Below, piece after piece: positions 53,217-62,151 of a stretch of 64,000 nucleotides of DNA (within the stretch, counting starts at the first letter, position 1; every line of letters begins with the position of its first letter). The notes under the pieces were generated by a model. The model did not search any database. It had not been told where the DNA came from and saw only the letters and a program-made list of their open reading frames with translations. Made by a program: the position numbers and the translations under genes. Source of the stretch: Bacillota bacterium (GTDB lineage: Bacteria; Bacillota; Bacilli; Paenibacillales; UBA4045); contig JAEZQY010000061.1 in NCBI GenBank assembly GCA_023441055.1, positions 62,001-126,000 of the forward strand, given 5' to 3'.

Positions 53217-56063
53217 CTACGAGTGTGATTCCACAGTGCGGCGCAAGGTAAACAGCTCCTTCAGCTCTTCCGTAGAAAGTTCGGTGATCCAGCCTTCGGA
53301 GGAGGAGGAGATGACCGCATCACTCAATTGAAGCTTGTGATCCAGCATCTCATCGATCCGCTCCTCTAATGTACCGAGTGAGATGAACTTGTGTACCTGA
53401 ACATCACGGTTCTGACCCATTCGGTAGGCGCGGTCGGTAGCTTGATTCTCAACTGCGGGATTCCACCAGCGATCGAAGTGGAACACATGATTAGCGGCAG
53501 TCAGGTTGAGACCGACACCGCCTGCCTTGAGTGACAGGACGAAGATCGCGGGCGCTTGCTCCTCTGAATGCGTTACTGCGTCAGTGTCGATGTTCGAGGC
53601 GTGCTTCACGGCAGCTGCAGCCTGTATCACGTTATTCCCGGTCTGCTCTGACTCGAGCGGTCGCAATTGCCCGGATTGGAATTGCTCGATCATGAGATCG
53701 CGCGCAGCCTTCGGCGTACTGCCGTTAAGATACAGCACACGCTCTTGCAATTCCTGTTGCAGCACGCGTTGAAGCATCTGCCCCATACCGACATATTGGG
53801 TGAAGATAAGACAGCGCTCATCCTCCTCGCGCAGCTCCCGTACCAGCGCGATCAGTCGATCAAGCTTGGCGGATCGCTCAATCAGCTGCATGGTATCCAA
53901 CTGACCGTCAGCAAGCTCGGGCATAGGTTCCTTGGTAAGCAGTAACGGGTGATCACAGAGCTGCTTCAGCTGAGTGAGCGCTGCGAGAATCGCGCCCTTA
54001 CGCGCGATGCCTTCGAGCGACTGCATCCGCTCGAGCAGCGCAGTTACAGTCTGTTCATAGAGGGCGCCCTGTTCGGCGGTGAGATGAATATAGGTCTTCA
54101 TCTCGTTCTTCTCCGGCAGATCCAGCTGGATGGCAGGATCCTTCTTCTTCCGGCGCAGCATGAATGGCCGGACGAGCCGCTGCAGATCAGCGGTTCGCTC
54201 CGGATCTTGCCGCCGTTCAATCGCAGCCGCGAATTGCTGCTGGAAGGTATGCTGGGTGCCGAGGTACCCTGGTGTAATGAAATCATAAATCGACCACAGC
54301 TCGCTGAGGCGATTCTCGATTGGTGTGCCAGTTAGTGCTACGCGATGACGTGCAGGCAAGCTGCGAACAGCTATGGATTGCTTCGTCTGCGCGTTCTTGA
54401 TATTCTGGGCTTCATCCAGACAGATCACGGCCCACTGAATGGTTCCCAGCTGCTCCTGATCCAGCGCGGCAAGTGTGTAAGAAGTCAATACAACATCAGC
54501 GGCATGAGCGGCTTGCTCGAAGGCTTCACCCGCCAGACGCTTATTCCCATAGTGGAGCATGATCGAGAGAGAAGGTGCGAACCGCGACAGCTCCTTCTGC
54601 CAGTTGCCTAGGACGGATGTCGGGCAGATGATGAGCGAAGGCGCGGCTGTGGGTTGCGCAGCTGCGAAGGCTTGCTCCTTCCGATGGAGCAAGTATGCGA
54701 TGAATTGGACCGTCTTCCCCAGCCCCATGTCATCGGCCAGGCAGCCACCCAGACCGAACTGACCGAGGAAGCTAAGCCAGGTATAGCCCTCATACTGATA
54801 GGGGCGCAGCTCGGCCCGGAGTCCAGCAGGCACAGGCGGCTTAGGCCGCTCCGTCTGGCTGCTTAGCTGTCCGATGAGCGCGGACAGCTGTGCGTTCAGC
54901 TCGACCTCCAGCCGGATGTCCCCATCCTCAGCCTGTTCTTCCCCAGCAGTCTCATCAGCTCGCTCAGCGCGGCCGGCTTCCATGAGATGCAATTGCAGCA
55001 CATCCTGAAAGCTCAGCCCCTTGCTCCTGTCACGGCTGGACATCGCTTTGCGGATCTGCGCCAGAAGCTCCGGGTCCAGTGTGATCCATTGTCCACAGAA
55101 GCGAACCAAGCGCTGATTGCGCGCCAAGAGCATGGCGAATTCTGCCTCGCTGAGCTCGGTGTCGCCAATCGCGATCCGCCAATCGAAGTCGATTAGCGCA
55201 TCTAGGCCGAACATGCTCTTGGAGCTTGAACGGCCATTGGCGTTCTTCAGCTTGGCGCGCACACGCGGTTTCTTGCGGTTGACGGCCTCCCACCAGGCAG
55301 GCAGCAGCACCAGCCAGCCGCCTTCCATGAGCCGCTGGCTATCGATCGTCAGGAAGCGCCAGGCCGTCTCATCATCTAGAGATGCTCCCAGCACATCCGA
55401 ATCATCCGATGCAACAGGCCATTCCGGCAAGCTGGAACGGAGCCAATCCAGCCAGCCGACCGAGCGTTCGTGAATATCCGCTGACCAATTGTCCGGCCAA
55501 GTGCCCAGCGCTTCGCCGCCGCCGGTGAGCCGCAGCGGCAGGAGCACGGACGGGTCGTGCTTATCCTGCAGAACAAGCCGAAGCCGCCAGCCTGAGCCAG
55601 CGGGATTGTCCATATCAACCATAGCATCGGTCACTGAACGATCCGTGTTGTCGTTATGGTCTCCTTCGCCCCCGCTGCCTTCCTCGCCAGGCTCCAGCAG
55701 CTGCAGAGCAGGTCGGAAATCAGCTGTCCCTGTCCGCTTGCCAATCTCGATCAGCCACTGCGCATCGCCCTGCCATACCCACTCGATATGCGCCAGCAAT
55801 TCGATCTCCGAGAAGAACGGAATCACCATCGACTTGGGCAGAATCACCACCTCGCGAGGCATACTCATGCCGCCATCCTCGCTTGGCAGCTGTTCAATCT
55901 CAAGCTCCGTACCGTAGAATGATGCGGCATGCCAGGCGAACAAGCGATGCTTGATATAGATGCCTGAGAGCATATAGGGCGAGTCGAGCGCGCCTGAGAT
56001 CTCTGCATCTCCGTTATCGCGCAGACTAACGTCGATATGTATCGTTTCTAGATAGGTGCTCAC
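53217..56063 (-). CDS. SNF2-family helicase (YwqA-like)
   Basis: 948 residues from a GTG start that overlaps the upstream stop (GTGA), with AGGAAGGG before it. N-terminal helicase-associated region to ~400, then SNF2 ATPase: Walker A DDMGLGKT near 446, DEAQN (motif II) near 549, TGTPIEN (motif III), and the C-terminal helicase half with SLKAGGVGLNLTAANHVFHFDRWWNPAVE (about 855-885) and QATDRAYRMGQ. It would remodel nucleic acid-protein complexes using ATP. Coupled to the SWIM gene as in ywqA-ywqB of Bacillus subtilis. Its precise role is unknown. Confidence 0.93.
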   Translation of the reverse strand: MSTYLETIHIDVSLRDNGDAEISGALDSPYMLSGIYIKHRLFAWHAASFYGTELEIEQLPSEDGGMSMPREVVILPKSMVIPFFSEIELLAHIEWVWQGDAQWLIEIGKRTGTADFRPALQLLEPGEEGSGGEGDHNDNTDRSVTDAMVDMDNPAGSGWRLRLVLQDKHDPSVLLPLRLTGGGEALGTWPDNWSADIHERSVGWLDWLRSSLPEWPVASDDSDVLGASLDDETAWRFLTIDSQRLMEGGWLVLLPAWWEAVNRKKPRVRAKLKNANGRSSSKSMFGLDALIDFDWRIAIGDTELSEAEFAMLLARNQRLVRFCGQWITLDPELLAQIRKAMSSRDRSKGLSFQDVLQLHLMEAGRAERADETAGEEQAEDGDIRLEVELNAQLSALIGQLSSQTERPKPPVPAGLRAELRPYQYEGYTWLSFLGQFGLGGCLADDMGLGKTVQFIAYLLHRKEQAFAAAQPTAAPSLIICPTSVLGNWQKELSRFAPSLSIMLHYGNKRLAGEAFEQAAHAADVVLTSYTLAALDQEQLGTIQWAVICLDEAQNIKNAQTKQSIAVRSLPARHRVALTGTPIENRLSELWSIYDFITPGYLGTQHTFQQQFAAAIERRQDPERTADLQRLVRPFMLRRKKKDPAIQLDLPEKNEMKTYIHLTAEQGALYEQTVTALLERMQSLEGIARKGAILAALTQLKQLCDHPLLLTKEPMPELADGQLDTMQLIERSAKLDRLIALVRELREEDERCLIFTQYVGMGQMLQRVLQQELQERVLYLNGSTPKAARDLMIEQFQSGQLRPLESEQTGNNVIQAAAAVKHASNIDTDAVTHSEEQAPAIFVLSLKAGGVGLNLTAANHVFHFDRWWNPAVENQATDRAYRMGQNRDVQVHKFISLGTLEERIDEMLDHKLQLSDAVISSSSEGWITELSTEELKELFTLRRTVESHS

Positions 56064-57694
56064 GATAACAGCTTTCCCTTCCTCAATTCTTCTTGCAGGG
56101 CGCGCAGTCGGCTATAACGGGCGACGAAGGCCTCCATATAGTCGGTCCATCGCTCCTCTTGCTTGAGCTTCTTGTATAGCTTGGCGAGACGCTTCATCAG
56201 CTTCACCGCTGACTTGTAGCCCTTCCGATTCCGAATCAACACATACCGCTCGACCGCCTGATGATAGAACGGCAGCAGCAGTTCAGGTGACGCCTTCTCT
56301 ATGGGCTGCAGATCCGTCACCCGGAACTCGAACGGGTCAGAATCCGTCGTCAGCTGCAGGTCCATCCACTGCTTCCACTTGCCATAACGAATCAGCAGAT
56401 CGTTATACACATGGCGGGAGTAGGGCAGCATGCCGCCGATCGTCTCCCACATGCGGTCCTCCGACTCGGGCAGATGATCCACAACCAATCCCCAATAGTC
56501 AAAATAGTTCCTCATCCCCTCCCGTCGCCGGTCCATGAAGGCATGCTTCGACTCGACGAGCCAATAGAGCAGTCGGTTCCATGCCTGCTGCTCACTTAGG
56601 CGAGCGAAGATTTCTAACAGGTGGACAGGGGGGATATCCCGATCCTGCTGACCATTCGTGAGCTGGCCGATTGCCAGCTCATCATGGCCGCTGAGCAGAT
56701 GCATCCAACAGCAGGCTAGCCGCGCATGCGTGGCTTCATGCTCTGCGCCCAGTTCCTTGAAGGCGCTGTTGATCGCTCGCAGCTCGGCCGCATAGAGCGC
56801 GGCATGATCCGCATCATCGCCAACCCAGCTGCGCCAGAATTGATAATACGCTGCTGCATAGTGGCTATTGATAACGGTCTTGCGCAGCATCCCCTTGCGG
56901 AGAACAGCTAACGTATCCGCGACACGTCCTAACGGATCCTCCCCGCTCAGCAAGGAAAGCGGCTCCTTGAACAGCCCAAGGATTGCGCTGCGCAGCTCCT
57001 TGATCGATTGGCCGATGTAGTAATCAGCATAATAACCGGCGTGACTGACAGGGCCGCGCGCCGTCTCGATCAGCTTCTCCATCACATAGAAGTAGGCATG
57101 CAGCTCGAACAGCAATTCGGTAGTCAGCGGCAGGTCAGGCTTGCGGGAGGCAATCGTCGACAGCGCGCTCTCCGTATATTGGAAATCGCGTGCCCGGCTC
57201 TCGAGCGGCTTGAGGCAGAGTGCGAATAATTCATGCCACTGCTTAATGTGCAACGACTCAAGTTGGCCAGACAGCTCAACCATGCGCGGCTCATCAGTCA
57301 TTCGCTCAGTAGGCGCCGGAACACGCCGAATGGCATTACTGGAGGTCGACTGCGATCGATTGTTCAATGCGCGCGCGCTCACGAACGACTGTACCGGACG
57401 CCCCTCGCGATGTGCATATTCGATCAAGACAGCTGCGATATGTGTGCACATTCGTGGCAGCTTGCAGTCGCATTCGCTGTTATTCGGGAAATCCAGATAG
57501 ATAAACTGCTCGTAAGGCTCGGTACCATATACGGAGGATTGAATCGTATTCGAATCCGACATCTCAATCGCGGTGACACGTCCTTGTTTGTGAAACTGGA
57601 AACCCCGCATCAAGGTCAGCTCATCGAAGCTGTCAGCCGCGAGCTCGAGCAGGTGTTGCCAGGCAACATCATCTATAGGGTAGAGCTGGAACAT
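56060..57694 (-). CDS. SWIM zinc-finger protein (YwqB-like), partner of SNF2 helicase
   Basis: 544 residues from the ATG at 57694, chosen because AGGAGAG lies upstream; the frame remains open for 42 codons more. The SWIM motif ECDCKLPRMCTH (C-x-C-x5-C-x-H) is at about residues 72-84. The remainder is helical and TPR-like, ending in a basic tail (LQEELRKGKLLS). The 4-bp overlap with the SNF2 gene means coupled translation. SWIM domains bind DNA or proteins, so this is probably a targeting subunit of the helicase. Confidence 0.9.
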   Translation of the reverse strand: MFQLYPIDDVAWQHLLELAADSFDELTLMRGFQFHKQGRVTAIEMSDSNTIQSSVYGTEPYEQFIYLDFPNNSECDCKLPRMCTHIAAVLIEYAHREGRPVQSFVSARALNNRSQSTSSNAIRRVPAPTERMTDEPRMVELSGQLESLHIKQWHELFALCLKPLESRARDFQYTESALSTIASRKPDLPLTTELLFELHAYFYVMEKLIETARGPVSHAGYYADYYIGQSIKELRSAILGLFKEPLSLLSGEDPLGRVADTLAVLRKGMLRKTVINSHYAAAYYQFWRSWVGDDADHAALYAAELRAINSAFKELGAEHEATHARLACCWMHLLSGHDELAIGQLTNGQQDRDIPPVHLLEIFARLSEQQAWNRLLYWLVESKHAFMDRRREGMRNYFDYWGLVVDHLPESEDRMWETIGGMLPYSRHVYNDLLIRYGKWKQWMDLQLTTDSDPFEFRVTDLQPIEKASPELLLPFYHQAVERYVLIRNRKGYKSAVKLMKRLAKLYKKLKQEERWTDYMEAFVARYSRLRALQEELRKGKLLS

Positions 57695-57874
57695 AGGGGG
57701 TATCTCTCCTAGTTGAGGGAATGGTAAAGTCTGCTTGATCAGTATATCATGAACGGGTTCATGGAAGAAATTGCTGTCAGGAATCATGGCCTGCACAGCG
57801 CTCATGATTTGGCACAGCAATCCTTGAACATGCTATGATAAAGCAAGCAAACTTTGATTAAAGGAGGCATAACA

Positions 57875-58579
57875 ATGACAGTACATATTGGGGCAAGTCG
57901 CGGAGATGTCGCAGAGGCGGTGCTATTGCCAGGCGATCCCTTGCGGGCAAAGTTTATAGCTGAGACATTCCTGGAGGGAGCGGTATGCTACAACGAGGTA
58001 CGCGGCATGCTGGGCTATACCGGTACCTATAAGGGGAAGCGAGTGTCCGTTCAGGGGACGGGTATGGGCATGCCCTCCGCCAGCATCTATGTGCATGAGC
58101 TGATCAACGAGTTCGGGGTGAAGCAATTGATTCGCGTTGGCAGCTGCGGAGCGATACAACGAGATATACAGGTGCGGGATGTGCTGCTGGCTCAGGGCGC
58201 ATGCACGGATTCGGCAATCAATCGCCATGTATTCGGAGGTATCGATTACGCGCCGATCGCCGATTTCGAGCTGCTGCGTCGGGCGTATGGGATTGCGAGT
58301 GAGCGCGCCGATCTACGTGTGCGAGTCGGCAATGTCTACTCGGCGGACCGCTTCTACAGCGAGGATTCCTCCGCAGTGGAGAAGCTGGGCAGCTACGGCG
58401 TGCTCGCGGTGGAGATGGAGGCAGCTGCGCTGTATACATTAGCCGCCAAGTTCGGCGTGCAGGGACTAGCTGTGCTGACAGTGAGCGACCACATCCTGAC
58501 TGGTGAGGAGACCACGGCTCAGGAGCGACAGACGACCTTCAATCAGATGATTGAAGTGGCGCTGGAGACGGTCAGCTGA
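57875..58579 (+). CDS. deoD: Purine nucleoside phosphorylase DeoD
   Basis: 234 residues from the ATG at 57875 with AAAGGAGG upstream. DeoD trimer/hexamer-type features: VHIGASRGDVAEAVLLPGDPLRAKFIAE, QGTGMGMPSASIYVHELI, RVGSCGAIQ, VEMEAAALYTLA and TVSDH (catalytic Asp). It splits purine (deoxy)nucleosides with phosphate to base and (deoxy)ribose-1-phosphate. It is divergent from the SWIM gene and transcribed on its own, ending 17 bp before a convergent small gene. Confidence 0.96.
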   Translation: MTVHIGASRGDVAEAVLLPGDPLRAKFIAETFLEGAVCYNEVRGMLGYTGTYKGKRVSVQGTGMGMPSASIYVHELINEFGVKQLIRVGSCGAIQRDIQVRDVLLAQGACTDSAINRHVFGGIDYAPIADFELLRRAYGIASERADLRVRVGNVYSADRFYSEDSSAVEKLGSYGVLAVEMEAAALYTLAAKFGVQGLAVLTVSDHILTGEETTAQERQTTFNQMIEVALETVS

Positions 58580-58595
58580 CGCTAATAGACACGAC

Positions 58596-59012
58596 TCAGG
58601 CCTCAATCTGCTTCTCAATAAGCTGCAGCACCGTATCATAGGTGGTCTGCCACAACGCCTCATTGCCCATCTTCTTCGCAAGATGGGCTTTGTCGAGCAG
58701 GAACACAATCTGAGCGAACGGCTCACGGATGATCTTAACCAGATAATCGTCATACAGACTCAGTACATAGTCCAGACCATACGGAATACGCTGCGGCTGA
58801 GTATAAATCAGTCGTTGCAAGAGACGCAATTTATTAATACAAGCTGTAGCGCGAGTCAAGCGAGAAGTCAGACGATGCTCAATTGCACTGTCGTACCACA
58901 GCAAGGCCTCCAGGTACTGCTGCTGCTTACAGAGTAAGTCCCCAATCAATTCCCCATCTCCAAAATACACCAATTGAATCTCATCTTCGACTTGCTTCAG
59001 ATCACTATACAT
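58596..59012 (-). CDS. Small uncharacterised helical protein (possible TPR-like)
   Basis: 138 residues with GAGGGTGAG before the ATG, so translation is likely. The sequence is helical and Leu/Gln-rich with a TPR-like pattern (LLCKQQQYLEALLWYDSAIEH, then LDKAHLAKKMGNEALWQTTYD). No membrane segment, signal or catalytic motif is visible. It lies between deoD and an XRE regulator and is convergent with deoD. I do not recognise the family. Confidence 0.6.
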   Translation of the reverse strand: MYSDLKQVEDEIQLVYFGDGELIGDLLCKQQQYLEALLWYDSAIEHRLTSRLTRATACINKLRLLQRLIYTQPQRIPYGLDYVLSLYDDYLVKIIREPFAQIVFLLDKAHLAKKMGNEALWQTTYDTVLQLIEKQIEA

Positions 59013-59228
59013 CGCGACTCACCCTCGTATCTTATTAATGGAGATTCATATGGAACCCCGAGAATCTGAGTTAAATCGTGTATCGCTGAAATGGATTCAA
59101 CTAATAAAACTTATAAATTATGTTAATTATAACCTGAACATAGGCTAAAAGACAACATAAAAAAAGCCAATAGCTTATTAATTCCCTATACAGATTTCAC
59201 TATGGTTAACAAAAAGGGGGACTAGCTT

Positions 59229-59570
59229 ATGGATTACACCGCGCTGGGCAAACGAATTCGTCATGAACGCAAGCGTCTTAACTATACACAGGAAATGATC
59301 GCGGAGAAGGTGGATCTGTCAGATGCCTACATTGGGCAGATTGAGCGGGGGGAGCGGAATCTATCACTGGAATCGCTCATTAAGCTCAGCAATGAACTGG
59401 GCGTAACGGTGGATTATCTGCTCCATGATTCCATTCAGCTCGCGAAGGAGGAGGACCATTACTTCAGCCAGATCAGACAAGTATTGCATCAGCGTTCCGC
59501 GGAGGAACAGCGCATGGCGCTTGACGTGCTCAAGGTGATGTTCAATCATGTAGACGAGCTTCAGAAGTAA
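59229..59570 (+). CDS. XRE-family transcriptional regulator
   Basis: 113 residues with AAAGGGGGACT before the ATG. Residues ~5-60 are a standard XRE helix-turn-helix (LGKRIRHERKRLNYTQEMIAEKVDLSDAYIGQIERGERNLSLESLIKLS). The short C-terminal half is helical. Divergent from the small unknown gene. The ~215-bp gap upstream is AT-rich with no clear operator. Similar to SinR-type regulators; target unknown. Confidence 0.9.
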   Translation: MDYTALGKRIRHERKRLNYTQEMIAEKVDLSDAYIGQIERGERNLSLESLIKLSNELGVTVDYLLHDSIQLAKEEDHYFSQIRQVLHQRSAEEQRMALDVLKVMFNHVDELQK

Positions 59571-59642
59571 GAATACTTCCAATGGCGGATGCGACCGATC
59601 GCTTGTAGATTTATTTCATGTGTGCCGTTATTGTTGCTTTAT

Positions 59643-59872
59643 CCTGCATATTCTACAGTTAATTTGCTCACTATTGACCAAAAGTATATTCATCCTGCAT
59701 AAGATGCAGTTAAAATCACCCAAACTAGCCGATGTACCGTTTATGCGTGAAATTAGCTGTACAATATACAGGATGACTTTGGAAATGGTGGGTTAGCGCT
59801 AATTAGCTGTACAATATACAGGCTAGCATCGGAATCGCGGAGTAGCGGGTAATTGCCTGCACAATATACAGG
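59643..59872. repeat. Array of five ~22-bp near-palindromic repeats at 50-bp spacing
   Basis: Three direct units start at 59751, 59801 and 59851 (exact 50-bp period) with core CTGTACAATATACAG, a hairpin with CTGTA/TACAG arms. Two further units, in the inverted orientation, lie at 59643-59664 and 59694-59713 (51 bp apart). The gap between the XRE and DUF2804 genes holds little else. The pattern resembles dispersed intergenic repeats in Paenibacillus rather than CRISPR. Confidence 0.75.
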
Positions 59873-59926
59873 CTAGCCGCTTGCATACGAGTAGATCGCA
59901 CTTGTCCACCAGCCTTGTCCGCTCGC

Positions 59927-61135
59927 CTACCAGTTATTGACCGCGTGTTCGGTAAACGCCGTTAGATTACGAATTTCCAGGATCTCGCCGCTATCGAGCA
60001 CGGCTTTCCCATTGAAGCGGCCGAATATCTGATGGCATCTCGTGTCGACGAAGAGCAGCTTCGTCTCGGTATAACGGTCATAGATCGGCGTGAAGGTCAT
60101 CTCGAAGCGACCATCATCACTCGTGAACGTCTTCTTCGCCATATACCCGCCGCTGCCCGGCAGATCGAAGTACACATGACTAAGCTTATGTGCGGTTCCA
60201 TCATAGAAGAGAATATTCTCAGTCGCTGCAGCTGTATTTCCGAATCCGTATCCGATGTTGAAGCCGAATCGCTTGCCGTTCACCCAGCCGCTCCCGCTGC
60301 CCCAGTACCACTCTTGACTGAATGGCCATACGCCGCGTCCCCAATCGAGCAGTCCGAAGGCATTATTCTCAGGCTCGAAGGAGTAGCGATGATTGCCGAT
60401 CTGCGCATATCCGCTAGCGGGCATACAATTGATCTTATGATTATAGTAGAACATGCGAGGACCTTCATCGAACGGTGTCACCATAATGATGGATGTAGGA
60501 TCAGGCTGAGCCAGCTCAATTACAATCTCCACCGCGGGTGACTTCACCCCGTTAGCAGCTCTAACATCCCTCTTCGCGCCCGGCCCATCACCATGGTCCG
60601 TACCACGTTCGTCACCACTCGTGGCAGCGCTGCTATCCCCAGCACCAGCAACAATTCCAGTTCCAACACCTGTTCCAGTAACACCTCCAGCGTCACCATC
60701 CAGACTTCCACTAACAGACGCGCAGCCTACGTCCACCTGGCAGATCAATCGCCGTCCGCCCGGATACACTTGGAATTCCAACGTGAATCCCTTCTGCTCA
60801 TACTTAATATTGCCGCTGTCAGCAGTCGTCGGCAGCTTCAGCCGATTGAACGGCAGAATCAACATCCGCGTCAGATCGATCCGCTTGCCCGTCTTGAACT
60901 CGAATAGCCTGATCGACACATCTCCTGCATAGGACACATGCCCGTACGTGAGCTGCAGGCAGTAGTCATCATTGGACACCTGATAGAAGTCCCATTCCTT
61001 GACTCGCCATGGCGGTGCCTTAATGGCATCCCGGTTGAACTTGAGCACGGATTCCGTAGAATATCCGGTTTGCAGCAGCGTTCCGTCTGGGCCTAGCACA
61101 TTGCCCGGCTGGGTGATTCTCGTCTGGGCTTGCAT
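59927..61135 (-). CDS. DUF2804 family protein
   Basis: 402 residues from the ATG at 61135 (MQAQTRITQ), with GAGGGGCG upstream; the frame opens earlier without a better start. DUF2804 landmarks: PPWRVKEWDFYQVSNDDY near residue 40, and the C-terminal LDWGRGVWPFSQEWYWGSGSG and RFGFNIGYGFGN. An insertion of about 55 low-complexity Gly/Ala/Ser/Asp residues (encoded at about 60550-60720) interrupts the middle. No signal peptide. The family is of unknown function, with a beta-rich fold that may bind carbohydrates or lipids. Confidence 0.85.
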   Translation of the reverse strand: MQAQTRITQPGNVLGPDGTLLQTGYSTESVLKFNRDAIKAPPWRVKEWDFYQVSNDDYCLQLTYGHVSYAGDVSIRLFEFKTGKRIDLTRMLILPFNRLKLPTTADSGNIKYEQKGFTLEFQVYPGGRRLICQVDVGCASVSGSLDGDAGGVTGTGVGTGIVAGAGDSSAATSGDERGTDHGDGPGAKRDVRAANGVKSPAVEIVIELAQPDPTSIIMVTPFDEGPRMFYYNHKINCMPASGYAQIGNHRYSFEPENNAFGLLDWGRGVWPFSQEWYWGSGSGWVNGKRFGFNIGYGFGNTAAATENILFYDGTAHKLSHVYFDLPGSGGYMAKKTFTSDDGRFEMTFTPIYDRYTETKLLFVDTRCHQIFGRFNGKAVLDSGEILEIRNLTAFTEHAVNNW

Positions 61136-61289
61136 GGTGGATCGAACGCCCCTCTCATTTGATAATCTGTTATACAGATTATTCAACAAGAAATGCTAAA
61201 TTCCTTGTGCTTGAAGAAGGTGTGTGCGTGTTGCTTTCGATCTCTATTCCCAACCGTTGCCAAACTTGATTTCTCGCTCTAACATCCTG

Positions 61290-61298
61290 TGCTATACT
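61290..61298 (+). promoter_or_regulatory. Extended -10 promoter element of the CpsB gene
   Basis: TGCTATACT, 46 bp before the phosphatase start; the TG pair fits an extended -10 and no -35 at standard spacing is obvious. Confidence 0.5.
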
Positions 61299-61344
61299 CA
61301 TAGGGTGTGCATTTATTCTAACTACAAATTAGGAGTTATTCAGG

Positions 61345-62106
61345 ATGATCGATCTCCACTCACATATTCTACCTGGGTTGGATGACGGCGCGCAGACGCT
61401 TGAACAAGCAATTGCCATGGCGCGGGCCGCAGTCCAGGATGGTATACATATTGTTGCGGCGACTCCGCATCATCATAATGGGCAGTACATGAACGAGGCG
61501 CATGTCGTCCAAGAGCAGCTCCAACGATTCAATGAACGGCTGGAAGAGGAGCGAATCCCACTTACTGTGGTTGGCGGCCAAGAGCTGCGTGTGAACAGCC
61601 AATCGATGGAGGAGCTGCTCGAGGGGCGCGTATTGACGTTGAACAGCAGCAGGTACGTGTTGATTGAGCTGCCAGCATCCAGCGTGCCCGCAGCTATTGA
61701 AGAATGGATTCATGAGATGATAGTTGGCGGGTATGTGCCGATTATCGCGCATCCAGAACGGAATAGAGCGATTATGGAGCAGCCTGATCGGCTGGAAGCG
61801 TTAATCGAATTGGGCGCCCTGTCCCAGCTGACTACTCATTCGCTCTGCGGGCAGCGCGGCGGGAAGCTGCAGCGGCTGAGCCTGCGACTGTGTCAGCGTA
61901 ACCTCGTGCATATTCTGGCTTCGGATGCGCATGACACGGTGCGAAGGCCGTTCCTGATGCGGGAAGCCTATGATCTGATCCGACGGAAGCTGGGCGAGCG
62001 ATTGGAACTCGATTACCGCGCGAATGCGCAGGCCGTGATCGATAATCGGCCAATCGTACCTCCCAATGTGACGCAGAAGGAGCGGAAGAAATTGCTCTGG
62101 TGGTAG
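61345..62106 (+). CDS. ywqE: CpsB/YwqE-type protein-tyrosine phosphatase (PHP domain)
   Basis: 253 residues. The PHP metal-binding motifs are all present: DLHSHILPGLDDGA, TPHHHNGQY, GGQELR, IAHPERN and SDAHD. This is the phosphatase that reverses BY-kinase phosphorylation controlling capsule/exopolysaccharide enzymes. It is followed by a UDP-glucose dehydrogenase, as ywqE-ywqF are in Bacillus subtilis, but the kinase/modulator pair (ywqC-ywqD) is not present here upstream; those may be elsewhere in the genome. Confidence 0.93.
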   Translation: MIDLHSHILPGLDDGAQTLEQAIAMARAAVQDGIHIVAATPHHHNGQYMNEAHVVQEQLQRFNERLEEERIPLTVVGGQELRVNSQSMEELLEGRVLTLNSSRYVLIELPASSVPAAIEEWIHEMIVGGYVPIIAHPERNRAIMEQPDRLEALIELGALSQLTTHSLCGQRGGKLQRLSLRLCQRNLVHILASDAHDTVRRPFLMREAYDLIRRKLGERLELDYRANAQAVIDNRPIVPPNVTQKERKKLLWW

Positions 62107-62151
62107 CTACGCATTCGGGAGGACCTAATTAGACAGAGAGGAAGGAATTTC

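Noticed and set aside
59643..59872. CRISPR array
   Set aside because: Units are near-palindromic, occur in both orientations, and the 28-bp intervals share sequence; no cas genes nearby.
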